DNA of 5,601 nt from Colimorpha_A sp045593985 (GTDB lineage: Bacteria; Bacillota; Clostridia; Oscillospirales; CAG-272): positions 1-5,601 of the forward strand of contig JAZNXR010000064.1 in the NCBI GenBank assembly GCA_045593985.1, given 5' to 3'. A program made the translations under genes and the position numbers. Of the stretch, positions 5,601-5,601 are shown one piece after another. Below the pieces are notes generated by a model. It made no database searches and was not told the DNA's origin. It saw only the letters and a list, made by a program, of their open reading frames with translations. Position 1 is the first letter of the stretch; each line of letters opens with the position of its first letter.

Positions 5601-5601
5601 T

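Overview
The window looks like a chromosomal segment of a low-to-mid GC Gram-positive bacterium, probably a gut-type Clostridia lineage (Oscillospiraceae/Lachnospiraceae-like). The grounds are sigma-A type promoters, GGAG or GGCGG ribosome binding sites, a CCA-encoding tRNA-Thr with discriminator U, and protein families typical of that group. The exact lineage cannot be fixed from the sequence alone. All four protein-coding blocks appear intact, and no mobile element gene, CRISPR array or rRNA is visible.

Left half, + strand (34-3424): a strong promoter drives a three-gene cassette closed by a hairpin terminator. The genes encode a cytosolic SPFH/band-7 protein with three C-terminal zinc ribbons (109-1401), a two-zinc-ribbon protein with one C-terminal membrane anchor (1534-2616), and a secreted-then-anchored TPM-domain protein (2630-3373). 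By domain content these match Bacillus subtilis YdjI, YdjG and YdjH, the partners of the phage-shock protein PspA. The gene order differs (I-G-H instead of pspA-G-H-I) and no pspA is present here. A folded, repeat-like intergenic element (1410-1480) separates the first gene from the other two. The most plausible reading is a membrane-stress or membrane-organisation module: an SPFH scaffold, a tail-anchored zinc-ribbon adaptor, and an extracytoplasmic TPM sensor or partner.

Right half, - strand (3412-5600): reading leftwards from the right edge there is a consensus promoter, tRNA-Thr(GGT), its terminator, a second promoter and an acyltransferase-3 family membrane protein (4344-5372). A third promoter follows, then a four-helix membrane protein of unknown function (3785-4270) and an MmcQ/YjbR-family protein (3412-3780). 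The last two are 4 bp apart and are probably co-transcribed. The convergent cassettes share one palindromic terminator at 3379-3409.

Nothing in the window is clearly an unprecedented system. The points most worth a second look are the PspA-less, reordered YdjI-G-H cassette, the intergenic repeat inside it, and the complementary charge of the acidic linker in the second protein and the basic tail in the third.
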